Shown here one piece after another: positions 54,171 to 64,000 of a DNA stretch of 64,000 bases. Made by a program: the position numbers and the translations under genes. This DNA comes from Oscarella lobularis (taxonomy: Eukaryota > Porifera > Homoscleromorpha > Homosclerophorida > Oscarellidae): the NCBI RefSeq assembly GCF_947507565.1, contig NC_089179.1, positions 1,302,681-1,366,680 on the forward strand. The letters run 5' to 3'. Position 1 is the first letter of the stretch. Each line of letters begins with the position of its first letter. The notes under the pieces are model-generated. The model ran no database searches. It was not told the origin of the DNA and was given only the letters and a program-made list of their open reading frames with translations.

Positions 54171-56354
54171 GCTGAAGTGACGTGACTCTTGCTCGCGTAC
54201 GAAAACGCCTTCTTTTTCCTTCTTCTCTATGTCTTCTTGTAGCTTCCGGACGATTTCGTCGTCGCTATCGCTCGATCCAGCGTCGACGCTGAGCAGCTTG
54301 CACGCGTCGACGAGAATTTCTCTGTTGGCAAAGGGAAGCCACTCCCTTAGAACTTTGAACTGAGTGGGAATGTCTTCTTCAATAGAGTTGAGAAATTCTT
54401 CGAGGAGCTTATACAGCTTTTCAGCGTCCATGCTATCTAAGTCCTCTTCGTCGTCTTTGTCATCTTTGTCGTCTTTGCCAGCCGTTGTACCGGTAGTCGT
54501 TTTTGGCTTGCCAGAAGGAGAATCTTTGCCTGGGAGGGAACCGGGGCGGTCAAGCGATGAGCTCAGCCCTCCCAAACCTCCTCCGAAGCCAGGTCCTCCT
54601 AATCCTCCCAACCCGGGCCCTCCCAATCCTCCAAAGCCAGGTCCTCCCAATCCTCCAAAGCCAGGTCCTCCCAATCCTCCAAAGCCGGGTCCTCCCAATC
54701 CTCCGAAGCCGGGTCCTCCCAATCCTCCGAAGCCAGGACCTCCCAATCCTCCGAAGCCAGGTCCTCCCAATCCTCCAAGGCCAGAACCTCCTAATCCCAT
54801 AGAATCCATGCCAACCCCTCCAGGTCCTCCAACTCCTCCAGGACCGCCAGCACTACGACTACCCAAACCGCTATCAGAAGCGCTTGTGGCTGGCTGGCTA
54901 ATGCCTGAAATGCCTGAATGACTTTCTGTTTCTGAAGCGCCAAACATCGAACGCGAACTTGATGACAGAGGTCCTCCTTCACTTGCTTGAGTACTAGCTG
55001 ATTGTAAACTCGCAGAACCACTGAACGTAGAGCAGCGAGCTAGTCCGGAATCGAGCGAAGGCTCTTCGAAGCATTGAAAGTGAGATATGAAGTCGAGGAG
55101 AAGGAACTGAAGAGAGGAGGATAGCAGTGGTACGTTGACCGTTGCTCCGGTTGCAGCCTGAAGCACGCCGTCAGTGGCTTCTTCTAGCTTTTTCTTGTAC
55201 GTCTCAGACAAACGATCATTGGGTAATTCCATTGTTAGTTGCATGTATTGTTCGGTGAGACCGCTGGGCAGAGACTGGCGTCCACGCACATGTGTCAACA
55301 AGGCAAAGCAAATGGACATGAAGGAGAGGACAGTAGCACCTTTTGGGCATTTTGTTTGGAGAGCAGTTCCAATTTCGGTTACGCTCGTAACAAGAAACTG
55401 CCATTGGTCAGAGGATAGAGCGATGCCTGATTCAAAGGTCTTTTCTACTTCTTCTTTTAGAGCTTTCCACGCATGACCTGCCTTGCCGGTTGCGTGGAAA
55501 ATGCCAAGTCGATTGCCCGCTTTTTCAACGATAGAAAGGCTTTCTTTGACGTGAGGGAGAAGACTGCCTTGTTTTGATGTCACGCCTAGAGATATGACAT
55601 AGGGTTGGTGCAGATGATAGGCAAGGTAGGCGCAAACTGTCAAAGGATCCTCTGTAAAAGAAGCAGATCAAAAAGCCAGAAAACGCTACATCTTAGGCAA
55701 TACCGGAGTTGTATGATTTTGATCCCGCAGTACTTGAAGATGGAGTACCACTTGAAGATGGAGTACCAGAAGCTACGGCACTGAGTACTGAACCGGAAGC
55801 TCTTGCACTGCTCGCACTTTCACCGCGAAAAGGAGGTCTGGGAACGCTTGAGAGGCCAGCAGGTGGCTGAGCTTCAGCCGTTGTTGACAATGGTTTTTGA
55901 GAAACTTCCGCTTCAAGGCGAGAAAGGAAGTTGACTAATGTGGTCTCGCTTACTTGGTCAGGTAGAACGAGGCGTCCGTCTCTCTGCAGAACATACGCAA
56001 ATAATTTTATGCAGGTACAAGTAGGTCGTTGTCTCTCACCTCAACGAAACCGAGACTTTGCATCGCCGAAAATACTTTGGAATTCTCGTACGTTTTGGAT
56101 CGGAACGCACCTGCTCGAGAGCGATTCGAAACGAAGAGTGGCTGCTAGAATCAGAAAAACGCACCGCTGTTGATGCTTCGCTTCGTTTTGTCGGACGAAT
56201 TGGTGATGTTTTTGAGCACGCGTGTTATCAACTTCACGACGGCGCTGAATTGTTCGTCACCCAGATCAGCTCTCGCACTTTCCTGACAATTCGACTTCTA
56301 GAGACTCTAAGGCGGCCTAAGCAGGCCACTTACCAGCAGGCGAATGGCATCCAT
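54111..56354 (-). CDS. PUB-domain protein with glycine-rich tandem repeats
   Basis: The ATG at 56354 opens MDAIRLL (exon 56334..56354). The next exons give FSAVVKLITRVLKNITNSSD, KTKRSINSGAFRSKTYENSK and AMQSLGFVE-RDGRLVLPDQV. This matches the PUB (PUG) domain pattern of helices, x-N-x-x-F-x-x-K, GF and LxLP, which binds the p97/VCP C-terminal tail in NGLY1, UBXN6 and RNF31. After a Ser/Pro-rich linker the large last exon (up to 55643) encodes a helical region (KALKEEVEKTFESGIALSSD, LQFLLLDFISHFQCFEEP), then about eight GLGGPGFG-type tandem repeats, an acidic DDKDDKDDEED stretch and a charged helical C-terminus ending at 54111. No enzymatic domain is recognisable. I do not know a named orthologue; a p97 link is inferred only from the PUB fold. 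Confidence 0.8.
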
Positions 56355-57329
56355 TTTCGGAGGGCGTGCTGGGGACTCGATCACATGGGCAGTCAAATAT
56401 ATTTACTAGATAATGATGGCCTTTTGTGAGCCATCATGTGATCCCCGAACACCCTCAGCACGGTATCTGTCCCTCTAATTTTAGGAAAGCCGATGTGCAT
56501 AATGTGCATCACACTGCCTAACCATGACATGCATTATTTTCCGCAAAACCCTACAAGTAGCTAATTTGGCCTCTCATGCGACACAGAGCTACCCCTCCCC
56601 AGCCCAACTTTTTCAGGTGATCGTGTCACGAGGCCCATTATCAGCTCGCAGTAAATATATTTATGACATTGATGGTCAGCAGTCCAATCAAGCTTAGTTT
56701 GTCCCACAGCTTGGTGGCATTGCTGCAGCGCAAAGGTTAGTAGATTATCTCTTGAGGAAATAGGCAACAGTTGTGGTGTCGTCGTAGATGATGAAACACC
56801 GTCAACGACTTGCAATAATCACTTCAGTCAAGAACTAAAAAGAAACAGGACTCAGAAGAAAAAGACACAGCATCAATAGACAAAAACATTGTCTCTAGTC
56901 ACTGAGCCAAATGAAGTCGAAGAAACAGGATTTTTTGTTGCCATTAATTAATTAATTAATTATTTAATTATTTGTAATTGTTTGTATTTTTTACGTATGC
57001 ACGCGGAATTTGGCGCATCGTACGTCCCAGATCACAATTTTGATTGATTACAGAGTATAAATATAATAGAGTCCCGTAATGCCGTCGAATCATCGACGTT
57101 TGGTTTCCTGTTCGTTGATCCCGCCCGTCGATGAAGAGGCTTTGATCCTAAAGATGGCAGAAATTAGTGTCTCGTACGTTTGTCTGAACTCGGAACGCTT
57201 TCAGTAGTTGGTCCTCCTTGATCACTCTCAGACGATTCCGATGATGAATTCGCTAGCTAATGAAACCACGTGTTATGTGCGGGTATGTAATCTCATTCAA
57301 AAAAAAAACGCGTTACGTCACGATTTCCT
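56355..57329. other. intergenic, simple A/T repeats only
   Basis: It holds a short TAAT-repeat tract (about 56943..56985) and a small hairpin GATGGC...GCCATC near 56415..56435. No exon or RNA gene was recognised. It lies between the OSBP stop (57330) and the PUB gene start. Confidence 0.4.
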
Positions 57330-60300
57330 CTAAAATATTACCGGCAACCCATTCCACTCGCCGCCTTTTTTCATTTCCCAATATCCTCCCTTGTACGTGT
57401 GAGTCGGCAAGTTCGTCAACGGATCGACTTCCTTCTTAAACCACGTTGCCGTCCACCCGGCGTCGGGTCCGAGCGGTGGCTTGTCCTTGTGTCCCGCACT
57501 CGTCCATTCCTTTGTCAGGCGAGCCTCGCGTTCGCGTCGACGCGCTCGCTGCTTCTCCTCCAATTCTAATTTCTTCCCGTTGGCGCTGTCGTAGTCGCCG
57601 TCCTCCATCAGACGTTGGTCGGGTCGAAGTCGAGAGTCGGTTGAAGCTATGCCCTCTTCGGGCTCATTCAGCGAACAGGCAAACGCGTTCAGTCCGTACA
57701 TCGTGTCTGCTGTAGGTCTGGGAAGAACCACTGGCTATTTTAATGAAGTGGTCAATTTTTTTCTTCCTACTTCGGTGGAGTTCTTTGCCATATGACGATG
57801 GGAGTTTCAGTTTGAATATTTGCTCGCTTTGTCGTCGGAGTGTAGACGGGAAGATTACCGCGAATTTTTGCGTATTGGACTTGCCTGTCCCACGTGCCGA
57901 AGACGTAGTACCGTGGAATGTTGTGCGCGTCGCACACAACAGCTGTGACCTTTTGTTCGAAAAGCAAGGTGAAGGCAATCGTCGATGCACTGCCCCTTAT
58001 TCACTCACCTTCTTCGGCTCTTCCCTTGAAAAGTAGCTATAGGGATAATACTTTATATGACATTTTTCATTAGTGGTGTGATTGACGATGTCAAACTCGC
58101 CCGACTAAACAACAGAGAATCCATTCGCGGTGCATAAAATCCTCCCCTCTCCTTACCTGATCAACGTAGAGTCGTCCTACGATAATATTATGTACCGTCG
58201 ATATAACACCGCGCTTGTAAAAGTAGTGATTGCCAGTTCGATGGAATATCAAGTGCGCACAGCCCTGCGGAATGATCTGCAGGTACTGACCACGAAACTT
58301 ACTTCCCATGATATAATCCTGCCAAAAGAGCCACTCCTTGTGCTCGGCATGCATCGCCGTCTCAGGCGGATGATGACCAACCTCAGAAAGAAATCCGCCC
58401 ACGTTCATTTTTTTCTATTTCCCCCCCCCGCTTTCGTTTCGTCTACCTGTTCGGCGAGCGCTCTCCAGCCCGTGTTGCCCGTGTCGTCAAATTCAAACGT
58501 TTCGCCGAGCATAGGATTAAACGGTTTGCCCGTTCGCGCGGACGTATTAGCGTACGACGATATCGTAAAAGCGGCGACGTGAGCCAACTGCTCCAGCGAA
58601 TTGTCGCACTTCGCCGCCGCTACGAGTATGTCGGCGTACTCCAAATCTTCGACAATTCGCTGAGTAAACGAAAGCGGCTCATTGATGTTAACCTTTGAAA
58701 AAAATTCCACATCAGCGAACGTAGGCGAGATGGTCCGTTCGTCCAATGCTTACCGGTAGGGGAATTTTTGACAATTCCCTTCCAATGCAATTTTTCATAA
58801 GACTCCACAAATTCAGCCGGCAATTTGGCTTCGGTGCAATGACGACGCGTCGCTTTGTCGCACGTCCTACGTCGCCGTCAGACAACTACACACAAAAAGT
58901 CAATAACCCCCTCCTCCTCCCTCTTTTCCTAGCTCTTTTCCCCAGTACAGTAAAAGGCGGAATCAACGCTCGATTTCCCGAAACTCCGGACAGCTTTTGC
59001 GCAGCGACCGCGGCAACAGTCGGTTCCATAACCGGACTCAACGGCCCAAGCGGCTCATTCATCTCAGCCGGCGACGGCGCTCCAACGGAAACGTCGCTCA
59101 CCGACCGACTGTGTCCGGGAATAAAAATAGAAACATCTTTAGGCGGCGGCTCAGACGTCGAAATCGTCTCGTCGAGATTTTCCTCGGCGTCGAAAAATTC
59201 GTTCTCGTCTTCGTTCTCCTCCTCCTCCTCCTCGCCATCGTCCTCGTCGATGTTGGACGGGGCCAAGTTGCCCGTCGACGTCGACTCCTTCATGCAGCGC
59301 TCTTCGAGTCGATTGTGCTCGCGCGCCAACGATTCGACGGTCTCCTCGAGTCGGCGTCGCTGTTCGCGCTCCGCTTCGAACGTCTTCTGCCAGCGACCCT
59401 CGTAGCTTCGAGCCAAGTTGAGAAACTCTCCGCAAGCCTTTGGGGAGAAGTGAAACGACGCGCGTGAGGGAGGTTTTTTCTCTCTCCCCCCCCCCCCCCC
59501 CCCCCCCCCCAAAGCGACTTACGTTGACCATTCCGGACGCGGATATTTTAAAAAGAGTCGCCTTCTCTTGAATCTGCTTTCCGCTCGTACCGCTCGCGGC
59601 GGCACTTCGATCCAATTCGGCAATGATTCCGTACATCATTTGAGCGTGCTTGGAAACCAACTCGTTGTACGTTTTCAGCTCGTGCGCCTTTTCGCCGAGA
59701 GCTTTGAGCGCCTTGACCGTCTCGCTTACCGGCGATCTCGGCTCGCCTTCGTCATCTAGAACGAGAACGATGACGCCGCCGCCTATTTAGCACTCCTATC
59801 CCACTCTTTCTAAGGAAAGGTGTAGAAGTCTACTATAGCCAAAAAGCACAACAGAAAGAGGCTCTTATACTGGGGGAAAACGTTTGTCAAAAGCTCTACA
59901 AAAAAACGACAAGGACTCCTAACTTCAAGGAACTGAGCGTACAAAGCAAGAGAGATCTCGAGTGTGTGTATTTGCAAGTGCTAAATTCGTGTCAGTGTTA
60001 TGCATGCATAGGTACCGTACAGTACTAGTTCTCACACCCAGTTTACTGCTAGTACGAGATCGCCGCTCTAATGGTTTTTCTAAACACGCGTAGTCCCTCA
60101 AAACCTACGGAGATCGATGCTGGAGAAACTAGCTTCGAGAAATATCGAAGTGTCGTACAAAAGCATCGATTCTCTACGAGCTACGCGTTCGAAGTTCACG
60201 AACGTAGTTCTATATTAGTTAGGATCTTAGCATATTTCACTTGGCGCCGGCGCAGCGCGCCGGTGCCCAGTGAAATATGCTAAGATGGGTGTGGTGGGCG

Positions 60301-62707
60301 GGGGCGGCGGCGGGGAGGATGGTGGCTGGGTTTTTTCGCGATTTTCTCGGCCAAAACTAAAGATTGGTCGATCCCATGAATCAAAAAAGTTCTATAACCC
60401 AACAATCTACTAGACTAGAAAGAGAAACGGTCGAATCGCGTCGAAAGCACTAAAATAGCGCGATTTTCCGATCGCATCGCGGTTTTCTCGCCTAAAACGA
60501 ACGATCCGTCGAATCGACGCGATCGAAACGCTTTAGAATTGCATTTTCACTTCAACTAGTTGAAGAAACGACTGAATCGCGTGAAAAGGACCAATGTGCG
60601 ATTCTTGGTCTCCCACGCACAAAATGTCGTTCTTCTCAAACACAGTTTAACGCTAGTACGATATCGCCTCTCTAATGGCTTTCTAAACACGCTTAGTCCC
60701 TCGAAACCTACGGAGATCGATGCTGGAGCGACTAGCTTCGAGAAATATCGAAGTGTCGTACAAAAGCATCGATTCTCTACGAGCTACGCGTTCGAAGTTC
60801 ACGAACGTAGTTCTATATTAGTTAGGATCTTAGCATATTTCACTTGGCACCGGCGCAGCGCGCCGGTGCCCAGTGAAATATGCTAAGATGGGTGTGGTGG
60901 GCGGGGGCGGCGGCGGGGAGGATGGTGGTTAGTTTTTTTCGCGATTTTCTCGGCCAAAACTAAAGATTGGTCGATCCCATGAATCAAAAAAGTTCTATAA
61001 CCCAACAATCTACTAGACTAGAAAGAGAAACGGCCGAATCGCGTCGAAAGCACTAAAATAGCGCGATTTTCCGATTGCATCGCGGTTTTCTCGCCTAAAA
61101 CGAACGATCCGTCGAATCGACGCCATCGAAACGCTTTAGAATTGCAATTTCACTTCAACAAGTGGAAGAAACGACTGAATCGCGTGAAAAGGACCAAAAT
61201 ATCGCCATTCTTGGTCTCCCACGCACAAAATGTCGTTCTTCTCGCACCTAGTTCACCGCTAGTACGAAATCGCCGCTCTAATGGCTTTCTAGGCACGCTT
61301 AGTCCCTCGAAACCTACGAAGATCGATGTTGGAACGACTAGCTTCGATAAATCTCGAAATTTTCGAACAAAAGCATCGATTTTCTACGAACTGCGCGTTC
61401 TCAGTTCACGAACGTAGTTCTATATTAGTTAGGATCTTACGCTGCGCCGGTGCCCAGTGAAATATGCTAAGATGGGTGTGGTGGGCGGTGGCGGTGGCGG
61501 GGAGGATGGTGGCTGGGTTTTTTCGCGATTTTCTCGGCCAAAACTAAAGATTGGTCGATCCCATGAATCAAAAAAGTTCTATAACCTAACAATCTACTAG
61601 ACTAGAAAGAGAAACGGTCGAATCGAGTCGAAAGAACCAAAATAGCGAGATTTTCCGAACGCATTGCGGTTTTCTCGACTAAAACGAACGATCCGTCGAA
61701 TCGCTTTAGAATTGCAATTTCACTTCAACTAGTGGAAGAAACGACTGAATCGCGTGTCTTGAGACAATTTTTAAAATTGTTTTGGGACAATTTTTAAAAT
61801 CGTCTTGGAACAATTTTTAGATTTGTCTTGGGACAATTTTTAATCCTTAATTCTTAGGGTCTAAATATCAAATTGAGAGGGCTTAATCTTTACTTCTTAA
61901 GGCCTAAATATTCAATTGAGGCACTCATCTTTAATTCTTAGGGCCTAATTATTACATTGAGGGCCTTAATCTTTGATTCTTAGGGCCTTAAATTTGTTTT
62001 GGACGATGTATCCGGCTGTAATTATTGCAAGCTACGGGCTTCCATAACGTTTTAGTAGTATGGGTCGGCGATAGGCGAGTGAGGGTCGGGGCCGACCCAT
62101 GCCGACCCATGTGGGCAGAACCCTGCAGTAGGAGTTCCCCAGAGACAACTAACTGTATGGGAAACAGTAAGAGAAACGAACTCTTCGCCTCTGCCAACTA
62201 CCATAGATAGAGTGCTATACGGATTCGTTGGTATTGTGGGGGAGGGCGTGACAACACACGGAGCGGACGTGTGTGAACGAGAGCCAGCTATTTCGATTTC
62301 GATCCGTTGCGTACCGGACGATTCGAGCATTTTGATCGCCTTCGCCTGAGCGAGCCCGAGCGCGGTGACCCACTTCTGCCGATCGACTTCATTCGCCGCG
62401 CGCAAATAATACGTCTGCGTTCCGCCTTTGCCGATCACGAAACTGCACGAGTCGAGCGTGTCGACCGTTGCGCTCGCTAGGTTGATCGTGCCGCGACACG
62501 TGTGCGCCATTTCGGCTTGCGTTCTAGTGGACGACGGGAGACAGATGAGTGAAGACAAGCAAGGGGCCCCTCCCCTCGAAACAACCTGTAATAGGACAGG
62601 AGACCGTTTGACAGAACGAACCAGCGCTTCTGATAGCCTTTGATGTAGTTGGTCCATTTGTAGAGCCATCCGCGATAGTTATCAGGCGACACTTTGCCGT
62701 CCGGCAT
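57330..62707 (-). CDS. OSBP: oxysterol-binding protein (OSBP)
   Basis: The ATG at 62707 ([20 protein letters not shown]) begins a PH domain continued by [17 protein letters not shown] and [20 protein letters not shown]. After a long intron a coiled-coil exon ([20 protein letters not shown] and ERCMKESTS) follows, then an acidic FFAT motif [11 protein letters not shown] for binding VAP at the ER. The lipid-binding ORD gives [33 protein letters not shown] and [15 protein letters not shown], a fingerprint with Gly where EQVSHHPP has Ser. The C-terminus has [19 protein letters not shown] and [20 protein letters not shown], stop at 57330. OSBP exchanges cholesterol for PI4P between ER and trans-Golgi. 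Intron between about 59759 and 62201 contains palindromic repeats; another short intron starts with a 25-nt G run. Confidence 0.93.
59486..59510. repeat. 25-nt poly-C/poly-G tract
   Basis: An uninterrupted run of 25 C on plus, hence G on the OSBP sense strand. It begins about 12 nt inside an intron, just after the GTAAGT donor. Confidence 0.95.
60040..61760. repeat. palindromic ~600-bp tandem array in OSBP intron
   Basis: Same family as in the R3HDM4 intron. The anchor GCGGTTTTCTCGCC recurs at about 60478, 61081 and 61665 (period ~590-600). Palindromes with ATCTTAGCATATTTCACT arms lie at 60224..60286 and 60827..60889, and a third near 61425..61473 has lost most of its left arm. Each is followed by the G-rich GGGCGGGGGCGGCGGCGGGG stretch. 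After 61750 come short degenerate A/T-rich repeats (GACAATTTTTAAAATTGTTT and AATTCTTAGGGCCTAA types) up to about 61990. Confidence 0.92.
62059..62125. repeat. copy of the CAGGGTTCTGCC-end hairpin repeat
   Basis: It reads, on minus, CAGGGTTCTGCCCACATGGG then TCGGCATGGGTCGGCCCCGA, the same as the left end of the element at 16447. The GGGTCGG / CCGACCC halves can fold back on each other. It lies in the OSBP intron next to the PH-domain exon. Confidence 0.8.
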
Positions 62708-63077
62708 TGTACAGTTTCGGCTGTGTGTGTATATCAACGAGTATTCATGTGCTGCTCACGTGGTTATTACCATGGCGCCAATCATAATCAACTCTAATTT
62801 AAGTGCATTTGCAGTAGCGACTGCAGAACAGTAAGCCTATTTGTAAACGTGATCTGATTTTTTCCAATTTCATTCTTTGGTCAACAAATGATTTTTCTGC
62901 GTGTTGATAATATATTGAATTGGGAATCGTCCAGAAGGCCGGGCCATGGCCCACGTTAGCCCCAATACATCGATCAGAAGCCAAGACACCCGACCAGAAG
63001 GAAGTCAATTCTGACGTTTTGGAAACGCTTCTTCTACAGTTTAGCGCACGGTATCAATTTCCTGAAAGTCAATAGAA
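62708..63077. other. intergenic, divergent OSBP / DJ-1 family promoters
   Basis: 370 bp between the two start codons. No coding exon or repeat was recognised. Confidence 0.35.
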
Positions 63078-63746
63078 ATGACTTCCAAGAGAGTGGCTGT
63101 CCTCGTCGAATTCAATTACGAAGATTTGGAGGTGACAGGATGCGCGCGCGCGAAAGCTCGAAACGATCTAGTGTCTTCTTTTGCAGGTTTGGTATCCCTT
63201 GCTTCGCTTTCGGGAGGAGCTGGGAATTGAGACATTTTCCGTCGGACCGGAGAAGGGAAAAATGTACCAGTCCAAGAAAGGATATCCATGCAAGAGCGAC
63301 AAATCCATAGACGAAGTTTCCGCTCAGGTATAAAGAGTAGACCATCTAAATTATATGACGTCACGAATTTTTGTTACAGGACATTGACGCCCTGATTATT
63401 CCAGGAGGTTGGGCGCCCGACTACTGGCGACGCGATAAACGCTTTCTGGATCTTGTTACTGACATGTTCGCAGCCAGCAAAACGGTGGCAGCTATATGCC
63501 ACGGAGCGTGGCTTCTCTGCTCTGCCGACGTGCTCAAAGGAAGAAAGGCGACGTGTTTTCATTCCATAAAAGATGACGTCAAAAATGCGGGGTACGTGTA
63601 CTTATTCTATGCGGTGATAACCAGTTTTCTGTAGTGCTGTTTATGAGGATGCTGCCGTCGTCGTGGACGGAAATTTGGTGACGTCACGAGTTCCAGCTGA
63701 TTTGCCTCAATTCTGCAAAGCTATTATTGCTCAGCTAAAAGCTTGA
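63078..63746 (+). CDS. DJ-1/PfpI family protein
   Basis: Four exons (63078..63131, 63187..63327, 63380..63591, 63635..63746) join in frame to give 172 residues. The fold landmarks are KRVAVLVEFNYEDLE-VWYP at the start with its conserved Glu, DALIIPGGWAPDYWRRD, and the nucleophile elbow VAAICHGAWLL with the reactive Cys followed by His. This CHG elbow and the size match the PfpI/YhbO/DJ-1-like branch; members include cysteine peptidase-like and glyoxalase/deglycase enzymes. Substrate cannot be inferred. Its spacing to OSBP and the following dehydratase shows no pathway link. No secretion signal. Confidence 0.88.
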
Positions 63747-63792
63747 AGCAGGAGAAAACGAAGATAGAGTGACTGCGCGCTCTAGCCGAGTT

Positions 63793-64000
63793 CTAGCTCA
63801 GTCCCAGATCCCTCTTCCATTTCAGTAGCAATTCAATGCTGATTCCATTGCCTCCGCATACAATGCAAACGACGTTATCGAGATTTTGCGACGACGATAG
63901 TCTTCCTTTTTCTTGCAAATCGACGAGAAAGTGCGGCTCATAGATGGCGGCCAGAGCAGCGCCGCATGCCGGTTCAACCAAACAGTGATGATCATCTATA
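63793..64000 (-). CDS. L-serine/threonine dehydratase-like protein, 3' end only
   Basis: The last exon on minus reads LVEPACGAALAAIYEPHFLV, then NLDNVVCIVCGGNGISIELL and WKRDLGLS, stopping at 63793. This is the C-terminal part of the PLP-dependent fold II enzymes of the serine dehydratase type: the EPACGAALA loop and CGGNGIS loop contact the cofactor. The gene runs past the right edge of the window, so the PLP lysine region is not visible. SDS/SDSL is the likely branch. It is convergent with the DJ-1 family gene, 46 bp apart. Confidence 0.82.
   Translation of the reverse strand, partial: IDDHHCLVEPACGAALAAIYEPHFLVDLQEKGRLSSSQNLDNVVCIVCGGNGISIELLLKWKRDLGLS

Noticed and set aside
54364-54921. 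Proline-rich plus-strand frame with GPPNPPKP repeats
   Set aside because: It is the complement of the GLGGPGFG repeats of the PUB-domain gene, which continues in frame on both sides.

Overview
This is a gene-dense eukaryotic window, almost certainly from an animal with a very compact genome. The gene content is metazoan: the CatSper4 sperm cation channel, Beclin-1, SON, SNX17, OSBP, USP30, UBE2T, SMIM30 and SAMD15. Most introns are 40-55 nt, intergenic gaps are tens to a few hundred bases, and several head-to-head pairs are under 100 bp apart. A non-bilaterian such as a homoscleromorph sponge fits best, but that is inference. All multi-exon models were assembled by hand from splice sites and reading-frame continuity.

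Layout. 0.4-9.5 kb: an ER/secretory-type protein related to plant SPOT1-like proteins (-), a cytochrome-b5 front-end desaturase (-), a WD40 protein with a tyrosine-motif tail (+) and an amino-acid transporter (+). 9.6-24.6 kb: R3HDM4 (-), SAMD15 (+), a 922-residue Nudix-like/EF-hand/PPP-phosphatase fusion (-), Beclin-1 (-), VPS37 (+) and DNAJC30 (-). 24.9-37.7 kb: an unrecognised disordered protein (-), fructosamine-3-kinase (-), SON (+) and a DsbA/FrnE-like selenoprotein (-). 38.9-52 kb: LCMT1 (+), CatSper4 (+), RPL6 (-), UBE2T (+), USP30 (-), SMIM30 (-), class I aldolase (-), MRPS22 (-) and SNX17 (+). 52-64 kb: a duplicated gene-end segment, a kinase-like relic, a PUB-domain protein with glycine repeats (-), OSBP (-), a DJ-1/PfpI protein (+) and the 3' end of a serine/threonine dehydratase (-).

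Repeats. Four introns have swollen to kilobases. Two, in the phosphatase gene and in FN3K, hold the same 49-bp satellite (about 3.4 and 4.9 kb). Two others, in R3HDM4 and OSBP, hold tandem copies of a ~600-bp unit with a ~60-bp near-perfect palindrome.

The most striking gene is the FrnE-like oxidoreductase at 36679..37672. Its CxxC active site reads TGA-Pro-Trp-Cys across a well-formed intron, and a convincing form-II SECIS hairpin lies about 60 nt past its stop codon, so it is a strong candidate selenoprotein. Second is the three-part fusion that joins a degenerate Nudix domain and EF-hands to an intact PPP phosphatase in one reading frame. Beclin-1, VPS37 and SNX17 give the window an autophagy/endosome flavour, but no operon-like pathway is evident.
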